Assembly (NCBI GenBank): GCA_050747865.1
Contig: JBOGJI010000337.1
Coordinates: forward strand, 1-14,440
Length of the DNA stretch: 14,440 bases
DNA from: JBOGJI01 sp050747865
GTDB taxonomy: Bacteria; Acidobacteriota; Thermoanaerobaculia; Multivoradales; JAHEKO01
Reading direction: 5' to 3'
Translations under genes and position numbers: made by a program
Shown: piece after piece, positions 14,252 to 14,440 of the stretch
Position numbering within the stretch: the first letter of the stretch is position 1
Layout of the letters: every line of letters starts with the position of its first letter
Notes under the pieces: model-generated
The model's input: only the letters and a program-made list of their open reading frames with translations
Told to the model about the DNA's origin: nothing
The model's database searches: none

Positions 14252-14258
14252 AGGAGGT
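14252..14258 (+). promoter_or_regulatory. near-perfect ribosome binding site of the small basic gene
   Basis: AGGAGGT lies four bases before ATG 14263 and matches the 16S tail almost completely. It decides the start and reading frame of the gene that runs off the right edge and suggests strong translation. Confidence 0.75.
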
Positions 14259-14262
14259 GTGC

Positions 14263-14440
14263 ATGGGTCGGTCCCACCACACGTTCAAGAAGCGCCAGCG
14301 CGAGCTGGCCAAGAAGGAGAAGCGGAAGAAGAAGCTGGAGCGCCGCGAGGAGCGCAAGGAGAGCGACGAGGCCCTCGGCGACACCCCGGCCACCAGGATC
14401 GACCCCATCGACCCGGTAGAGGCGGCGGCCGCTGCAAAGG
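14263..14440 (+). CDS. small highly basic protein, function unknown (runs off right edge)
   Basis: ATG 14263 opens MGRSHHTFKKRQRELAKKEK and continues with KRKKKLERREERKE before a more neutral tail (GDTPATRIDPIDPVEAAAAAK) that is still open at the window end, so at least 59 residues. Residues 8-34 are almost entirely K, R, E and Q, and would form a charged helix or coiled coil; nucleic-acid or ribosome binding is conceivable but only inferred from charge. I have seen similar short proteins in Acidobacteriota-like genomes without a known function. The strong ribosome binding site supports this frame over another open frame through the same DNA. It is divergent from the amidase. Confidence 0.7.
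   Translation, partial: MGRSHHTFKKRQRELAKKEKRKKKLERREERKESDEALGDTPATRIDPIDPVEAAAAAK

Noticed and set aside
14020..14280. Minus-strand frame with WPNGSTYPRCG, like the zinc ribbon of IS1595-type transposases
   Set aside because: Only about 11 residues fit, the first Cys of the ribbon is Tyr, and no further transposase sequence or terminal repeats are found.
14226..14440. Alternative GTG-started open frame through the small basic gene
   Set aside because: It has no ribosome binding site, while AGGAGGT sits at the right distance from ATG 14263 in the other frame.

Overview
The window is a high-GC stretch packed with housekeeping genes from what looks like a diderm (Gram-negative) bacterium. 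The supporting genes are KDO synthesis for lipopolysaccharide (kdsA, kdsB), a LolA-type periplasmic lipoprotein carrier and several exported proteins. Gene content and protein style fit a lineage such as Acidobacteriota, but there is no rRNA or other marker, so that placement is a low-confidence guess. I see no tRNA, rRNA, CRISPR array, intact insertion sequence or phage gene.

Layout. (1) Positions 3-342, plus strand: remnant of a DUF2182 membrane-protein gene, cut by the window edge and broken by an internal deletion and frameshift. (2) Positions 428-3764, minus strand: kdsB-pyrG-kdsA, a compact operon in which CTP synthase sits between the two KDO genes, since KdsB consumes CTP. A sigma70-like promoter lies directly at the kdsB start. 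(3) Positions 3877-4977, plus strand: an exported protein resembling only the N-terminal beta domains of GH78 alpha-L-rhamnosidases. The resemblance stops where the gene runs into the 3' end of the next gene. (4) Positions 4918-9707, minus strand: five closely spaced genes. In transcription order they are a secreted protein like a degenerate S1/P1 nuclease or zinc phospholipase C, purH, lolA, an exported regulatory-like-domain protein and a long-chain polyprenyl diphosphate synthase. (5) Positions 9756-12388, plus strand: argG-argH, translationally coupled, for the last two steps of arginine synthesis. (6) Positions 12408-14036, minus strand: a Tat-exported amidase closely resembling peptide amidase. 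(7) From 14263 to the right edge, plus strand: the start of a small, extremely basic protein of unknown role behind a near-perfect ribosome binding site.

The genes work in separate routine pathways (LPS sugar, pyrimidine, purine, arginine, quinone side chain, lipoprotein traffic). I found no convincing undescribed multi-gene system. The items most worth a second look are the two gene remnants (DUF2182 and GH78), the zinc-enzyme-like protein that seems to have lost its metal ligands, a dyad covering the argG ribosome binding site, a palindrome filling the spacer of the kdsB promoter, and -10 boxes placed so close to start codons that leaderless transcripts are likely.
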